This document shows positions 46,389-55,724 of a stretch of DNA of 64,000 nucleotides, piece by piece. Position 1 is the stretch's first letter; each line of letters starts with the position of its first letter. Under the pieces are notes generated by a model, which saw nothing but the letters and a program-made list of their open reading frames with translations, made no database searches and was not told the origin of the DNA. Source of the stretch: Streptomyces sp. ATexAB-D23 (lineage in GTDB: Bacteria; Actinomycetota; Actinomycetes; Streptomycetales; Streptomycetaceae); assembly GCF_000373645.1 (NCBI RefSeq), contig NZ_KB892002.1, positions 434,001 to 498,000 of the forward strand. Reading direction: 5' to 3'. The position numbers were made by a program, and so were the translations under genes.

Positions 46389-47228
46389 ATGGCTACCCCG
46401 CAGGTTATCGCGCCCCCGCGCGCCCCGTCCGGCTCCCCCGGACCCCACCACGACGTCACGCCGACCTCCGGCGTCATCCACGTCAACATCCGCCACATCT
46501 CCGGTTTCACGGTCATCGGCAACCACCTCGCCCAGCACCCGGACCTCTCGCTCACCGCGATCGGACTCGCCGCGCACATCCAGTCGCTGCCAGCCGGGGC
46601 CAGGGTCGGCATCAAGTTCCTCGCCGCCCGCTTCCCGGAGAGCGAGGCCCGGATCGCCGCCGCGCTGAAGGAGCTGGAGGCCACCGGTTACCTCCTCCGC
46701 AGCCGCGTACGCCTCCCGGACGGCCGCTTCGTCACCCGTACGACCTCGTACAACCAGCCGACCGCCACGGCACCCGCGCCCGCACCCGCACCTCCTCGGC
46801 AGAAACCCGCCCCCGTCCCGGCGACCCCGCCCGCCCCGAGGAAGCAACAACCCCCGACCGGGGAACGGCACCCCGCAGCCATCACGCTCCTCGCCGGGCT
46901 CCGCCGCCACGCGCCCCAACTCACACTGTCCGCCCGGGACATCAGCGAACTCGCTCCCGCGGTCGCCACCTGGCTTGACCGCGACGTGCGGCCCGCGGCC
47001 ATCCGGCACGCCCTGACCAGCGACCTCCCGGCCCCCGTCAGACACCCGGCCGGTTTCGTCCGCAACCGCCTCACCGCGCTCCTGCCGCCACCGCTCCCCG
47101 ACACGGCGGGACCCGCGCGCGCAGCCGTCCCGCTCCAGGACTGCGACCGCTGCGAGCGCGTCTTCCGGGCGCCGGAGCCCGGACACTGCCGGGACTGCCG
47201 CGAGGCGGAGACGTACAGAGCCGCCTGA
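46389..47228 (+). CDS. Helix-turn-helix domain protein of a streptomycete family
   Basis: Protein of 279 residues from ATG 46389 (MATPQVIAPPRAPSGSPGPH), preceded by GAGGAAGAAAG; an ATG at 46293 is possible but overlaps a likely promoter. Residues about 30-115 form a winged-helix-like domain (HISGFTVIGNHLAQHPDLSL, ARFPESEARIAAALKELEAT, GYLLRSRVRLPDGRFVTRT). An Ala/Pro-rich linker and a second helical domain follow. The C terminus has a putative zinc-ribbon (CDRCERVFRAPEPGHCRDC). The target is unknown. Confidence 0.8.
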   Translation: MATPQVIAPPRAPSGSPGPHHDVTPTSGVIHVNIRHISGFTVIGNHLAQHPDLSLTAIGLAAHIQSLPAGARVGIKFLAARFPESEARIAAALKELEATGYLLRSRVRLPDGRFVTRTTSYNQPTATAPAPAPAPPRQKPAPVPATPPAPRKQQPPTGERHPAAITLLAGLRRHAPQLTLSARDISELAPAVATWLDRDVRPAAIRHALTSDLPAPVRHPAGFVRNRLTALLPPPLPDTAGPARAAVPLQDCDRCERVFRAPEPGHCRDCREAETYRAA

Positions 47229-47269
47229 CCAGGCGAAACCGGACCGCCCCGGCAGGCGTCTCTCCCCGC

Positions 47270-47620
47270 ATGGAAACCGAACTCACGGCCCCCCGGCGTG
47301 AAGCCTTCACCGGCACCGCGGGGCTCCTGACAGCGGTAGTCGGCGCCCTGGCGGGGATCGCGGTCTGGCTTCCGTACGGCCGCAGGGGACTCTTCGGCGC
47401 CTTCGAGGGTGAGACCAATCCGGAGGTGCTCCTCCTGGGCCTGCCGGTCCTGGTGGCCGGCGGGACCCTCGCCACCCTGGCCGCCTTCGCCGCCGTACGA
47501 GGCAGGTGGCGCACCGCGCTCGGGCTGGCGGCGGCGGTCGCGGCGCTCGCGGCGCTCGGGTACGGCTTCGACGTCCTGGCCGCTCCGCAGGCGGCACAGG
47601 ACTGCGGATCGCCCTGCTGA
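47270..47620 (+). CDS. Small membrane protein of unknown function
   Basis: Protein of 116 residues with three hydrophobic segments (about 16-35, 52-72, 83-102) and two C-terminal Cys residues (AAQDCGSPC). Coding-like codon use supports it. It follows the HTH gene by 41 bases on the same strand. No family recognised. Confidence 0.6.
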   Translation: METELTAPRREAFTGTAGLLTAVVGALAGIAVWLPYGRRGLFGAFEGETNPEVLLLGLPVLVAGGTLATLAAFAAVRGRWRTALGLAAAVAALAALGYGFDVLAAPQAAQDCGSPC

Positions 47621-47814
47621 GCGGGCTACGCCGGGGGCGCCCCCTCTGCCGGACTCCCGCACTGCGGGAACGCCGAAGACGCACCGGCCCCCACACAGTC
47701 TGGTCGCGGTCGGTCACGCATGGTGGAATGTGTACGCCGTACGCGGATTCGACGGAGATTCGACTCGCCTCCGCCCCCGCCTCGGCGCCACGTTGCGTAC
47801 AGGGGGATATCGAC

Positions 47815-50757
47815 GTGCAGCACGCCACCGGCATGACGTACGAGCCTTCCGGGCCGCGGGAGTCCGCGCTCCGCGCGCTCACCGGCCTCCTCGACGACCA
47901 CGCCCAACGGCGCGTCGCGGTCGTCGAGGGGCCGCCCGGCATCGGAAAGACCCGGCTGTTGCAGGAGTGGGCCCGGATCGCCACCGCCGCCGGCCGCACG
48001 GTGCGCGGCGCCTACGGGGCGCTCGCCTACCGGACGGTGCCCTACGGCATGCTGCTGGACGCCGTCCAGGACACCGCCGCGACCGAGGTGCTGGCCCGCG
48101 AATCGGTCGACCGCCCGGCGGACCGGGCGACCCGGCACCGCTCGCACCTGCTGGTCACCGAGGCGGTGCGCACCGCCCTCGCCACTCCCAGGGCGGCGGT
48201 CGTGCTGGACGACGTGCAGTGGTCGGACCCCGAATCGCTCGCGGTTCTGGAGCGGCTGGTGCGCACACCCGGGCCCGCCGGAGCGCCGGTCTTCGTGCTC
48301 GCCTACCGGCAGGGGGAATGCCCGGCCGGGCTGGCCCGTACGCTCGGCTCGGCCGACGCGTCACACCTGCTGCTGCCCCCGCTGGACGAGGCGGAGACGG
48401 CACGCATGCTGCCGGACATGAGCCCCGGCGACCAGGCGCTGCTGGCCCGGCTGGGCCGGGGCAACCCCCGCCACCTGCGGCTGCTGGCCGGGTTACCGCC
48501 GGACCGGCTGGCCGAGCTGGCGGAGAGCTATCCGCACCACGGGGGCCGCCCGGGGAGCTGGGAGTGGAGCGAGCCCGCCCGACCGGCGTCGCCGGTGAGC
48601 CCCCGGCCGATGCGGGGCATGGGCGAGGCCACCGCGATCCGCTGGGAGTTCGACGGGCTCGACGGGCCGACACTCCAGGTCCTCGCCTCGGCGGCGGTGA
48701 TCGGCCCCGAGGTCTCGCCGCGCGAGGTGGCGGCGGTGGCGGAACTCCCCATGGAGGACGTCACGGCGGAGCTGGACCTGCTGGTGAACCGGGGGTATCT
48801 GGAGGTCGCGGACTGCCGCTTCCGGTTCGTGTACCCGCTGGGGCACCTCGCCGCGTACCGGCAGTTCGGCCCGGCGTGGCGGGCGGGCGCGCACCGCAGG
48901 GCCGCCGCGCATCTGATGGGGCACGGGACGGAGTCGTGGGAGTGGGCCGCGCACCTGGAGAAGGCGCTGCCGGAGGTGGGCGCACAGGAGCTGGCGCAGC
49001 TCGCCCGTGCGGCGGTCTCGGCGCTGCCGACGGCTCCGGAGCTGAGTATGCGGTGGCTGCGCAAGGGGCTGCACGCGGTGGGGCACCAGGGCGATGAGCT
49101 GCCGTTACGCGATGAGCTGGCGATCGATCTGGGGCGGGCGCTCGCCGTGCGGGGGGAGTTCGTGGACGCGCGGGCGGTGCTGCGGCCGGCGCTGGCGGCG
49201 TCGGGTGCCCCGGGCCGGCGGGCGCAGGCGCTGCTGGCGCTCATGGACCGGTTGCAGGGCCGGACGGACAGCGCGTACGAGGTGCTCGCCGACCTGACGG
49301 ACCGCGAACAGGCCACCGCACCCGCCACCGCACCCGCCGCGGCCCCCGCCCCCAAGGCCCCGCACCTGCCGCACGCGGATCTGCCGCACGGCGACGGCGC
49401 GGAACTCCAGCTCGCCAGGATCGAGCTGATGAACGGCCGGTTCAAGGAGGCCGCGCGCCGGGCCGAGGTGCTGCTGGCCCGCTCCACCGACGCGGAGGAG
49501 TCGCTCGGGCCCTCGGTCCTGGCCGCGATGTGCGCGCTGGCCGGTGGGGACGCGGCCGGTGCGCGCCAAGGCATCGATGAGGCGGCCCGGCTCTGGGACC
49601 GGCTGAGCGAACCGGCCCAGTTGCGCACGATGAGCGTGCTGCCGGAGTTCGGGTGGGCCGGTTTCTTCCTGGAGCGGTACGAGAAGGCGAAGCGGCGGCT
49701 GGATGTGGCGGTGGGCGTGGCGGGTCTGCACGGCCAGCACTACCTGCTGCCGCATCTGCACACGCTGCGGGCGTGTCTGTACGGGACGACGGACGACCTG
49801 GCGGCGGCGGTGGCGGCGGCCGACACGGCGATGGAACTGTCCGAGGCGTCCGGGTCGACGGAGACGGTGGCCCTGGCGGCGGCGTTCCGGCTGCGCCCGC
49901 TGCTGTGGAGCCGGGGCACGGAAGCGGCCGGTGAGGCGCTGGCGCTGCTGCGCACCCTGCCGGAACCGCCGGTGGCCTGGTGGCGGGCCGCCCTGGTGTA
50001 CGCGGAGGTGGAGGTGGGCATCGCGTGCGGGCGGCGGCCGAGCGGGGCGGAGACGGAGCGGCTGCTCGGTCTGCACGACGACGCCCGGCCGGATCCGATG
50101 CTGGCATACCGGTGCGAGCTGGCCGCCTCGGTGTACGCGGAGGAGGACGACGAGGAGGCGGTCGCCGCCCTGGTGCGGCGTGCCGAGATGTCGGCGAAGG
50201 CGCTGGGGCTGCGGGGCGCACGGGCGGCGGCGGACCAGGCGCGCGCCCGTCTGCTGAGGCTGCGCGGGGACACGGCGTCCGCCCTGGCGGCGGGCGAGGC
50301 GGCCGCCGCCGGATTCGAGGCGGCCGGCCAGTTGGTGCGGGCGGGGCAGGCCCAGGTGCTGGCGGCGTGCTGTGCGGGGCTGCCGGGCGACCCGGCGGAC
50401 GGAGGGAGGGTCGCGGCGGCGCGGGCGCTGTTCGACAAGGCGGGGGCGCACGCGCTGGTGGCCGCGGTGGACGCGGAGGGCTTCCTGCCCCGCGTGCTGG
50501 CGGGACTGCGGCGGCGGCCCGTGCTGCCGTGGCCCGCGGTACCGCAGGGGGTCGGGACGGGGCATTCGGTGCTGTCGCCCCGGGAGCGGGAGATCGCGGA
50601 TCTCGTGGCGAACGGGCTGTCCAACCAGGCGACCGCGCAGCGCCTGTTCGTGAGCGTCCGCACGGTGGAGACCCATCTCACCAGCGTGTACCAGAAGCTG
50701 GGCATCCGTTCACGGGCGGCGCTGGCCCGCGCCCTGGACCGTATGGACCCCCGCTGA
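47815..50757 (+). CDS. LuxR-family regulator of the LAL type (large ATPase plus HTH)
   Basis: Regulator of 980 residues. The GTG at 47815 follows AGGGGGATATCGAC. The N-terminal AAA/STAND ATPase has Walker [12 protein letters not shown] (about 38-48) and Walker [15 protein letters not shown] (about 127). The middle is a long TPR-like helical region with an Ala/Pro linker near 500. The C-terminal LuxR HTH (about 915-975) reads [20 protein letters not shown] and [18 protein letters not shown]. It converges on the C39 exporter gene with a four-base gap. LAL proteins often control biosynthetic clusters, so it could be the regulator of the RiPP locus; this is only inferred from position. Confidence 0.93.
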   Translation: MQHATGMTYEPSGPRESALRALTGLLDDHAQRRVAVVEGPPGIGKTRLLQEWARIATAAGRTVRGAYGALAYRTVPYGMLLDAVQDTAATEVLARESVDRPADRATRHRSHLLVTEAVRTALATPRAAVVLDDVQWSDPESLAVLERLVRTPGPAGAPVFVLAYRQGECPAGLARTLGSADASHLLLPPLDEAETARMLPDMSPGDQALLARLGRGNPRHLRLLAGLPPDRLAELAESYPHHGGRPGSWEWSEPARPASPVSPRPMRGMGEATAIRWEFDGLDGPTLQVLASAAVIGPEVSPREVAAVAELPMEDVTAELDLLVNRGYLEVADCRFRFVYPLGHLAAYRQFGPAWRAGAHRRAAAHLMGHGTESWEWAAHLEKALPEVGAQELAQLARAAVSALPTAPELSMRWLRKGLHAVGHQGDELPLRDELAIDLGRALAVRGEFVDARAVLRPALAASGAPGRRAQALLALMDRLQGRTDSAYEVLADLTDREQATAPATAPAAAPAPKAPHLPHADLPHGDGAELQLARIELMNGRFKEAARRAEVLLARSTDAEESLGPSVLAAMCALAGGDAAGARQGIDEAARLWDRLSEPAQLRTMSVLPEFGWAGFFLERYEKAKRRLDVAVGVAGLHGQHYLLPHLHTLRACLYGTTDDLAAAVAAADTAMELSEASGSTETVALAAAFRLRPLLWSRGTEAAGEALALLRTLPEPPVAWWRAALVYAEVEVGIACGRRPSGAETERLLGLHDDARPDPMLAYRCELAASVYAEEDDEEAVAALVRRAEMSAKALGLRGARAAADQARARLLRLRGDTASALAAGEAAAAGFEAAGQLVRAGQAQVLAACCAGLPGDPADGGRVAAARALFDKAGAHALVAAVDAEGFLPRVLAGLRRRPVLPWPAVPQGVGTGHSVLSPREREIADLVANGLSNQATAQRLFVSVRTVETHLTSVYQKLGIRSRAALARALDRMDPR

Positions 50758-50761
50758 CGTC

Positions 50762-52999
50762 TCATCCGGTGGCGCCGGCGGGCAGGGCGGCGGGTTCGGC
50801 CTCGGCGGGCGCGGCCGGGCCGGCCGGCGCGGCCGGGCCGGCCGGCGCGCCGAACAGGTCGCGGTACAGGCCGGGGCGGGCGGTGAGTTCGGTGTGCGTA
50901 CCGGAGTCGGTGATGCGGCCGCCGTCGAGGACGATCGTCAGGTCGGCGTTGCGGACGGCGGAGAGCCGGTGCGAGATGACGACCCGGGTCACCTTCAGTT
51001 CGCTCAGGGCCGCGTCGACCTGCTGTTCCGTGAGGGCGTCCAGGTGGCTGGTCGCCTCGTCGAGGAGCAGCAGGCGAGGGCGGTGGATGAGGGCGCGGGC
51101 CAGGGCGACGCGCTGGCGCTGCCCGGCGGACAGGGCTGCGCCGCCCTCGCCGACGGGGGTGTCGTACGCCATCGGGAGCCGCCGCACGTCCTGGTGGAGC
51201 CCGGCGATGACGCAGGCGCGTTCGATCTCGGACTCGTCGGCGTCGGGACGGCCGAGGAGGAGGTTGTCACGGATGCTGCCGCTGAAGAGGCGGAGTTCCT
51301 GGAGGACCGCGCCGAAGCCGGCCCGGAGTTCGGCGGGATCGATGTCCCGGACGGGTACGCCGTCGAGGAGCACCTCCCCGTGCTGCGGGTGGAGGAGGCC
51401 GAGCATGAGGAGGCCGAGGGTGCTCTTGCCGGAGCCGGTCCGGCCGACGATGCCCAGCTTGCCGCCCGCCGGGAGTTCCGCGGAGACACCGTCGAGGACG
51501 GGGGCGGCGTCGTGGTGGTAGCCGAAGCCGACGCCGCGCAGGGACAGGGCGAGCGGGCCGGTTCCGGGGAGCACCGCGTCACCGGGGGTCTCGGCCGGGG
51601 TGTCCAGGACGTCGTAGACGCGTTCGATCTGGGCACGCATGGTGGAGAAGCTCTGGGTCGCGGTGACCAGGGTCTGGATCGGGTTCAGGACGGACAGGGC
51701 CAGCGAGTTCGCGGCGAGCATGGTGCCCAGTGACATCTGGCCGGCGAGGACGAAGCGCAGCCCGCACCAGAGCAGGATCAGGGGCGCGAGGACGGCCAGG
51801 GTGGACTGGGCGGCCTGCACCCAGGCGGCGGTGCCGGCCCGGGTCGCCATGGCCTTCTGGTACCGGTCGAAGAGGGTGCGCCAGTGCTCGCGGACCCGCT
51901 CCCCCGCGCCGTTGGCCCGTACGGGCACCATCGCGTCCAGGGTCTCGACGAGGTAGCCCTGTTCCTCCGAGCGGAGGGTCAGCTCGCGTTGCGCGAGGCG
52001 CTTGATCCGCCCGTACGCACCGGCCAGGACAGCGCCCTGGAGGGCAGCCAGCAGGAACACGACGGGCAGGTAGCCGGGCACCATCACGCTCAGGATCGCC
52101 GCGTAGATGAGCAGGGTGCTGCCGTCGAGCGTGGCGGTCAGCAGGTGCTGGGTGAGGATCTCCCGGGTGCTGGAGACACTCTGGACGCGCAGCATGAGAT
52201 CGCCGCGGGACCGCTGGAGGAAGAAGCGGATCGGCAGCCGCCACAGATGGTCGATGAACCCCTGCGTCAGCTCCGCGTCCGAGCGCACCCGCAGCCGGAC
52301 CATGAGCAGCTGGCGCAGCAGGGCGAGCACCCCGTAGAGCAGCACCGAGCCGAACAGGGCGACGGCCAGCGTCCCCATGTCCACCGCCCCCTGTCCGGGC
52401 ACGACCCGGTCCACCGCGACCTTGGTGGCCAGCGGCAGGGCGAGCCCCAGCACCTGGAGGAGCCCGGCGATCAGGGTGATCAGGGCCAGCATCCGCCGGT
52501 TGCCGGGGGCCGCGACGAACTCGCGCACGTACCGCACCAGCGGCAGCTGCCGCCACGGCATGCGGCGGCGTACGAAGCCGGGTCCCGGCGCCATGGCGAA
52601 AGAGACACCGCCGTACGCCTGCCGGAACTCCTCGTGGTTCTGCCGGTAGCGGCCGAGCCCGGGATCGGCCAACCGCACACCGCGCCGGGTCACCGACTCG
52701 ACCACGACGAGGTGGTGCCGGGCCAGGAACGCCACCCGGGGCAGTGTCCCGGAGTCCCAGTCCTCGGGCCGGGAGCGGTCGGTACGCACGTCGAGGCCGT
52801 AGTCACCGGCAACCCGCACCAGCCGGCCCAGCCCGACGCCGTCGCGCCCCGGGCCCAGGCGCTCGCGGCACTCGGCGACCGGAGCCTGGTGCCCGTAGTG
52901 GCCGAGGACCATCGACAGACAGGCCGCTGCGCACTCGGTCTGCGCCAGCTGCTGCCGGAACGGCACCCGGACCGGCCTGCTGAGGAGCGTACGGAACAT
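50762..52999 (-). CDS. C39-peptidase ABC transporter (leader-cleaving peptide exporter)
   Basis: Bifunctional exporter of 745 residues that should cut a leader peptide and export the core. ATG 52999 (MFRTLLSRPVRVPFRQQLAQ) has GGGAG eight bases upstream; an earlier in-frame start is unlikely. Peptidase C39 domain: QTEC with Cys23, His95/96 in ARHHLVVVE, Asp112 in LADPG. Six membrane segments follow (about 160-440). The ABC domain has Walker A GRTGSGKST (about 523), signature LSAGQRQR (about 626), Walker B LLLLDEATSHLD and H-loop VISHRLS. The C terminus is an Ala/Pro-rich tail. It is divergent from the precursor peptide gene. Confidence 0.94.
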   Translation of the reverse strand: MFRTLLSRPVRVPFRQQLAQTECAAACLSMVLGHYGHQAPVAECRERLGPGRDGVGLGRLVRVAGDYGLDVRTDRSRPEDWDSGTLPRVAFLARHHLVVVESVTRRGVRLADPGLGRYRQNHEEFRQAYGGVSFAMAPGPGFVRRRMPWRQLPLVRYVREFVAAPGNRRMLALITLIAGLLQVLGLALPLATKVAVDRVVPGQGAVDMGTLAVALFGSVLLYGVLALLRQLLMVRLRVRSDAELTQGFIDHLWRLPIRFFLQRSRGDLMLRVQSVSSTREILTQHLLTATLDGSTLLIYAAILSVMVPGYLPVVFLLAALQGAVLAGAYGRIKRLAQRELTLRSEEQGYLVETLDAMVPVRANGAGERVREHWRTLFDRYQKAMATRAGTAAWVQAAQSTLAVLAPLILLWCGLRFVLAGQMSLGTMLAANSLALSVLNPIQTLVTATQSFSTMRAQIERVYDVLDTPAETPGDAVLPGTGPLALSLRGVGFGYHHDAAPVLDGVSAELPAGGKLGIVGRTGSGKSTLGLLMLGLLHPQHGEVLLDGVPVRDIDPAELRAGFGAVLQELRLFSGSIRDNLLLGRPDADESEIERACVIAGLHQDVRRLPMAYDTPVGEGGAALSAGQRQRVALARALIHRPRLLLLDEATSHLDALTEQQVDAALSELKVTRVVISHRLSAVRNADLTIVLDGGRITDSGTHTELTARPGLYRDLFGAPAGPAAPAGPAAPAEAEPAALPAGATG

Positions 53000-53255
53000 A
53001 CCTGAACTCCCGGACTGCTGCGGCGTATTGGGCCGCACGCGGATTCTCCCGACACCTGTGGCGCGGAGGGACCGCGCCGGTCGATCGTCCGCGCCGGCCG
53101 CGCGCCGGACATCGTGGATTCCCGCAGTCCCCGGCGCGTCCTTCACTGCGGGTTTCCCGGATACCAGCCCTCAGCGGCCGTCCTAGCTTGTTCCCGGCGC
53201 CGCACCGGTGGCGTCGGAAACAAGCCGCTTCAGGCCGATCAACGAGGAGTAACCC
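53000..53255. promoter_or_regulatory. Divergent promoter region of the RiPP locus
   Basis: The 256 bases between the exporter (minus) and the precursor peptide gene (plus) must hold both promoters. A good ribosome site GAGGAGTAACCC lies just before the precursor ATG. No clear operator was recognised by eye. Confidence 0.45.
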
Positions 53256-53441
53256 ATGCAGAACGAGCAGCAGGGCATCGACGAGCTGCTGGCCGGCTAC
53301 AGCACCTACACCGACTCCGAGGAGCTGGTGGCGGCCGGGGCCGCGCCGTCGGTCATCGCCACCATCACGCTGACGAACACCGAGACCACGATCCTCACCC
53401 CGGAGACGTCGATCACCACGCTCCCCTGCTACCTCGCCTGA
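53256..53441 (+). CDS. RiPP precursor peptide (class V lanthipeptide-like, Thr-rich core)
   Basis: Peptide of 61 residues (MQNEQQGIDELLAGYSTYTD at the N terminus), ribosome site GAGGAG. The leader is acidic and probably ends at Gly28-Ala29: SEELVAAGA resembles the double-glycine type cut by C39 peptidases (Glu at -8, Gly at -2). The 32-residue core starts APSVIATITLTNTETTILT and ends TSITTLPCYLA. It has 10 Thr, 2 Ser and a single Cys58; Thr appears at every second position from 36 to 44. A Thr55-Leu-Pro-Cys58 spacing allows one small ring. It is followed by a kinase and a HopA1-family gene on the same strand. The call rests on context, leader form and composition, not on similarity to a known lanthipeptide. 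Confidence 0.82.
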   Translation: MQNEQQGIDELLAGYSTYTDSEELVAAGAAPSVIATITLTNTETTILTPETSITTLPCYLA

Positions 53442-53451
53442 TCCAGGTTCC

Positions 53452-53483
53452 GGGTGCCGTGCGCCGGCCGGCGCACGGCACCC
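53452..53483 (+). terminator. Perfect 32-base palindrome after the precursor gene (attenuator)
   Basis: GGGTGCCGTGCGCCGG pairs with CCGGCGCACGGCACCC without mismatch, 10 bases after the precursor stop and before the kinase gene. A partial terminator here would keep precursor mRNA in excess over enzyme mRNA, a common RiPP design. Confidence 0.75.
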
Positions 53484-53506
53484 TCCGAAGGGAGTAGTGC
53501 TCTGCC

Positions 53507-54613
53507 GTGTCCGTCACCGATGTGGGCCGTACGGTCCTCGCGCCACCCCCGCTCGACGCGGCCGGGGAGGTCAACACGCTGCTGTCCGAACTCGGCCTCG
53601 GCACCCTGCGGGAGGAGCAGGCGGGTGCGTACGCCGGGCGCAACGACAACTGGTTCGGCCCGACCACCACCGGGGCCGCCGTCTTCGTCAAGCGGATGAA
53701 CGGCCCGGACGTGTCCCGGCGCCTCGACCGCATGGCCGCCTTCGACCGGGCCCTCGCGCTCGCCCGGCAATGCACGACCCTCAGCTGGGACACCCCGCAG
53801 CTGCTCGGGCTGCGCCCGGCGTCCGGTCTCGCGGTCTTCGCGCTGCTGGACGGCGCCGAGTCCCTCTCCGACCTCGCGCCGGAGGGCGAACTGCCGGTCG
53901 AGCTGTGCCGCCGTACGGGGCGCGCCCTGGCCGAGGTGCACATGCTGCCGTGGCCCGACGCACCGGCCGGCCCGGCGGACGCACCGGTGGCACCGGTCAT
54001 GCGGTTCCTGGACTTCCTCAGCGAGAAGACCTGGCAGACCTCCAGCGCCGCCGAGCTGGAGCTGTGGTCGCTGCTCCAGCACGACGCCGCGCTCGCCGGC
54101 GGCCTGCGCGCCCTGCCGCACGGTGGCACATCGGGCCTCGTACCCAGCCACGGGGATCTGCGCCTGGACCAGTTCCTGCTGCACGGGGACCGGCTCCATC
54201 TCACCGACTGGGAGGAATTCCGGCCGGCCGAACCGGAGCTGGACCTCGGCGGTCTGGTCGGCGAACTCGTCCACCGCGCGGTCCGCTGTCTCACGGACAC
54301 CCTGGACGACGGGCTCGCGGACGACCCGCGGGCGGCCCATGCCGCGATCATGAGCCGGGGCCGCCTCGCCCTCGCCCGCATCCGGCCCGGGGTCGGCGCG
54401 CTCATGGAGGCGTACCGCGCCGTACGCGGCCCGGTCGACCCGGCCCGGATCGCCGCACGCGCCGGCTGGCACCTGTTCGACCGCATCCTCGCCGGGGCCC
54501 GGCACTCCAACCGGCTCCACCCGCTCGACCGCGCCCAGGCCGGAATCGGCCGGGCCCTGATCCTCGCACCGCAGCGCTCTTCCGGCGCGATCGGACTGAC
54601 GGAGGCACACTGA
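53507..54613 (+). CDS. APH-fold kinase, class V lanthipeptide LxmK / thioamitide TvaC-like
   Basis: Protein of 368 residues, inferred to phosphorylate Ser/Thr of the precursor peptide. The aminoglycoside-phosphotransferase fold is shown by GRNDNWFGPTTTGAAVFVKR (ATP loop and Lys), the catalytic loop PSHGDLRLDQFLLHGDRLHL and the metal-binding LTDWEEFRPAEPELDLGGLV. The usual loop Asn is replaced by Gln (HGDxxxDQ). GTG 53507 is 12 bases after GGGAG, a long spacing. The stop overlaps the next ATG (TGATG), so it is coupled to the HopA1-like gene. Family knowledge: in class V lanthipeptides and thioamitides such kinases work with a HopA1-type lyase. Confidence 0.85.
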   Translation: MSVTDVGRTVLAPPPLDAAGEVNTLLSELGLGTLREEQAGAYAGRNDNWFGPTTTGAAVFVKRMNGPDVSRRLDRMAAFDRALALARQCTTLSWDTPQLLGLRPASGLAVFALLDGAESLSDLAPEGELPVELCRRTGRALAEVHMLPWPDAPAGPADAPVAPVMRFLDFLSEKTWQTSSAAELELWSLLQHDAALAGGLRALPHGGTSGLVPSHGDLRLDQFLLHGDRLHLTDWEEFRPAEPELDLGGLVGELVHRAVRCLTDTLDDGLADDPRAAHAAIMSRGRLALARIRPGVGALMEAYRAVRGPVDPARIAARAGWHLFDRILAGARHSNRLHPLDRAQAGIGRALILAPQRSSGAIGLTEAH

Positions 54614-55653
54614 TGGACCGCCCGGCCACCGGCACCATGCCCGGCCCGCAGGAGGCACCGCCCGCCGCCGAGGACACCGGCCTGTCCGGCCGGCTGGCCG
54701 CGCTGCTGGACACCGTCACCGTCGACCTCGCCGCCACAACCGTCACGGTCGACGGCCGCGACCACACCTTCGAGCAGCCGCAGCACGCCCGCGCCGCCCT
54801 GCGGAACGCGCTGTACGACTCCTGGCACGCGGGCATGGTGCCACCGCCCGAATCGGCCCGGCCCGAGGGCCCTCCCCGGGGCGGCGGCGCACTGGAACGC
54901 GCGCTCATCGACGCCGTACCGCACCGGAGGACCCGGATCACCGCCGCCGTGACCGGCATCGCCGCGCCCGGAACCGACCAGGGCGCCGAGGGCCTCGTCG
55001 TGGAGCACCAGGGCGTACGGCTGTGCGTCCCGCGGTCCGCGGTGACCGGCCCGGACCTGACGCCGGGCGCCTCGGTCCTGGTCGACGTCCCGGCCGTCCG
55101 GCCGTGGCTGTCGCCCGGCTTCCTGCTGGTGCACGGTTCGGCCGGGGGAGCCCGGCGCGGGGGCGCCGGCCTGGTGCGGGTCTATGTGCACCTGCCCCGT
55201 GCCGAGGACGCCGCACCGGTCTGGGGGGCCGTGCTCGGCGCGCTGGAGGGGCTGGGGGTGCCGTACCAGGCCAAGGTCCTCTCGCACCCGCGCCACTATC
55301 CGCGCCGGGACGCCCTCGTCGTCTACCTGGGCGACGCGCACGCGGACGCGGCGGCCACCGTGGCCGAGGCGGTGGAGCGCTTCCGTGGCGGGTCCGAGGG
55401 GGACCCGGTCATCGGTGAGGAGACGTCGGTCTTCGCCGCCCGGCTCGCCCCCGGGGTGGCGCTGGCCAGGGAGCCGGCCGACCCGCGGCCCGGGTGGCGG
55501 GGCCTGAGCTTCGGGCAGCACCGGGCCGCCGCCGTCGCCGACGGGCTGGTCGAGCACGCCACCGCCCCGGAGGCCGGGACCCGGACGGAGGCGGTGCGTG
55601 TGGCGCTGCTCAGGGCCGGGATCAGGCCGTCCGCCCCGGAACGCAACCTCTGA
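54613..55653 (+). CDS. HopA1-family protein, LxmY/TvaD-like putative phospho-Ser/Thr lyase
   Basis: Protein of 346 residues. The HopA1 pattern is seen in FEQPQHARAALRNALYDSWH near the N terminus, LVRVYVHLPRAEDAAPVWGA, GLGVPYQAKVLSHPRHYPRR, DALVVYLGDA and the C-terminal GLSFGQHRAAAVADGLVEH. Its ATG lies in the kinase stop codon. Family knowledge: HopA1-type proteins in class V lanthipeptide and thioamitide clusters eliminate phosphate from the phosphorylated residues to give dehydroamino acids. Here the same step is inferred. Last gene of the plus-strand locus, ended by a strong hairpin. Confidence 0.87.
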   Translation: MDRPATGTMPGPQEAPPAAEDTGLSGRLAALLDTVTVDLAATTVTVDGRDHTFEQPQHARAALRNALYDSWHAGMVPPPESARPEGPPRGGGALERALIDAVPHRRTRITAAVTGIAAPGTDQGAEGLVVEHQGVRLCVPRSAVTGPDLTPGASVLVDVPAVRPWLSPGFLLVHGSAGGARRGGAGLVRVYVHLPRAEDAAPVWGAVLGALEGLGVPYQAKVLSHPRHYPRRDALVVYLGDAHADAAATVAEAVERFRGGSEGDPVIGEETSVFAARLAPGVALAREPADPRPGWRGLSFGQHRAAAVADGLVEHATAPEAGTRTEAVRVALLRAGIRPSAPERNL

Positions 55654-55679
55654 GCCGGGCCGCCCCGCCCGGCACAGCC

Positions 55680-55724
55680 GAAGGGCCCCGTCCCACCGCG
55701 CGAGGCGGTGGGACGGGGCCCTTC
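55680..55724. terminator. Bidirectional terminator between the RiPP locus and tuf
   Basis: A 20-base perfect inverted repeat (55680-55699 with 55705-55724, loop GCGAG-like) lies between two convergent genes. Its core is AAGGGCCCCGTCCCACCGC. It separates the accessory locus from the str operon. Confidence 0.85.

Noticed and set aside
53497..55653. A 718-residue frame spanning the kinase and HopA1-like genes
   Set aside because: The first 372 codons are a shadow of the kinase in another frame; only the part from the ATG at 54613 matches the HopA1 family.
53256..55653. Thioamitide (thioviridamide-like) cluster
   Set aside because: The kinase/HopA1 pair would fit, but no YcaO/TfuA pair and no Cys decarboxylase were found within the locus, so thioamidation is not supported.
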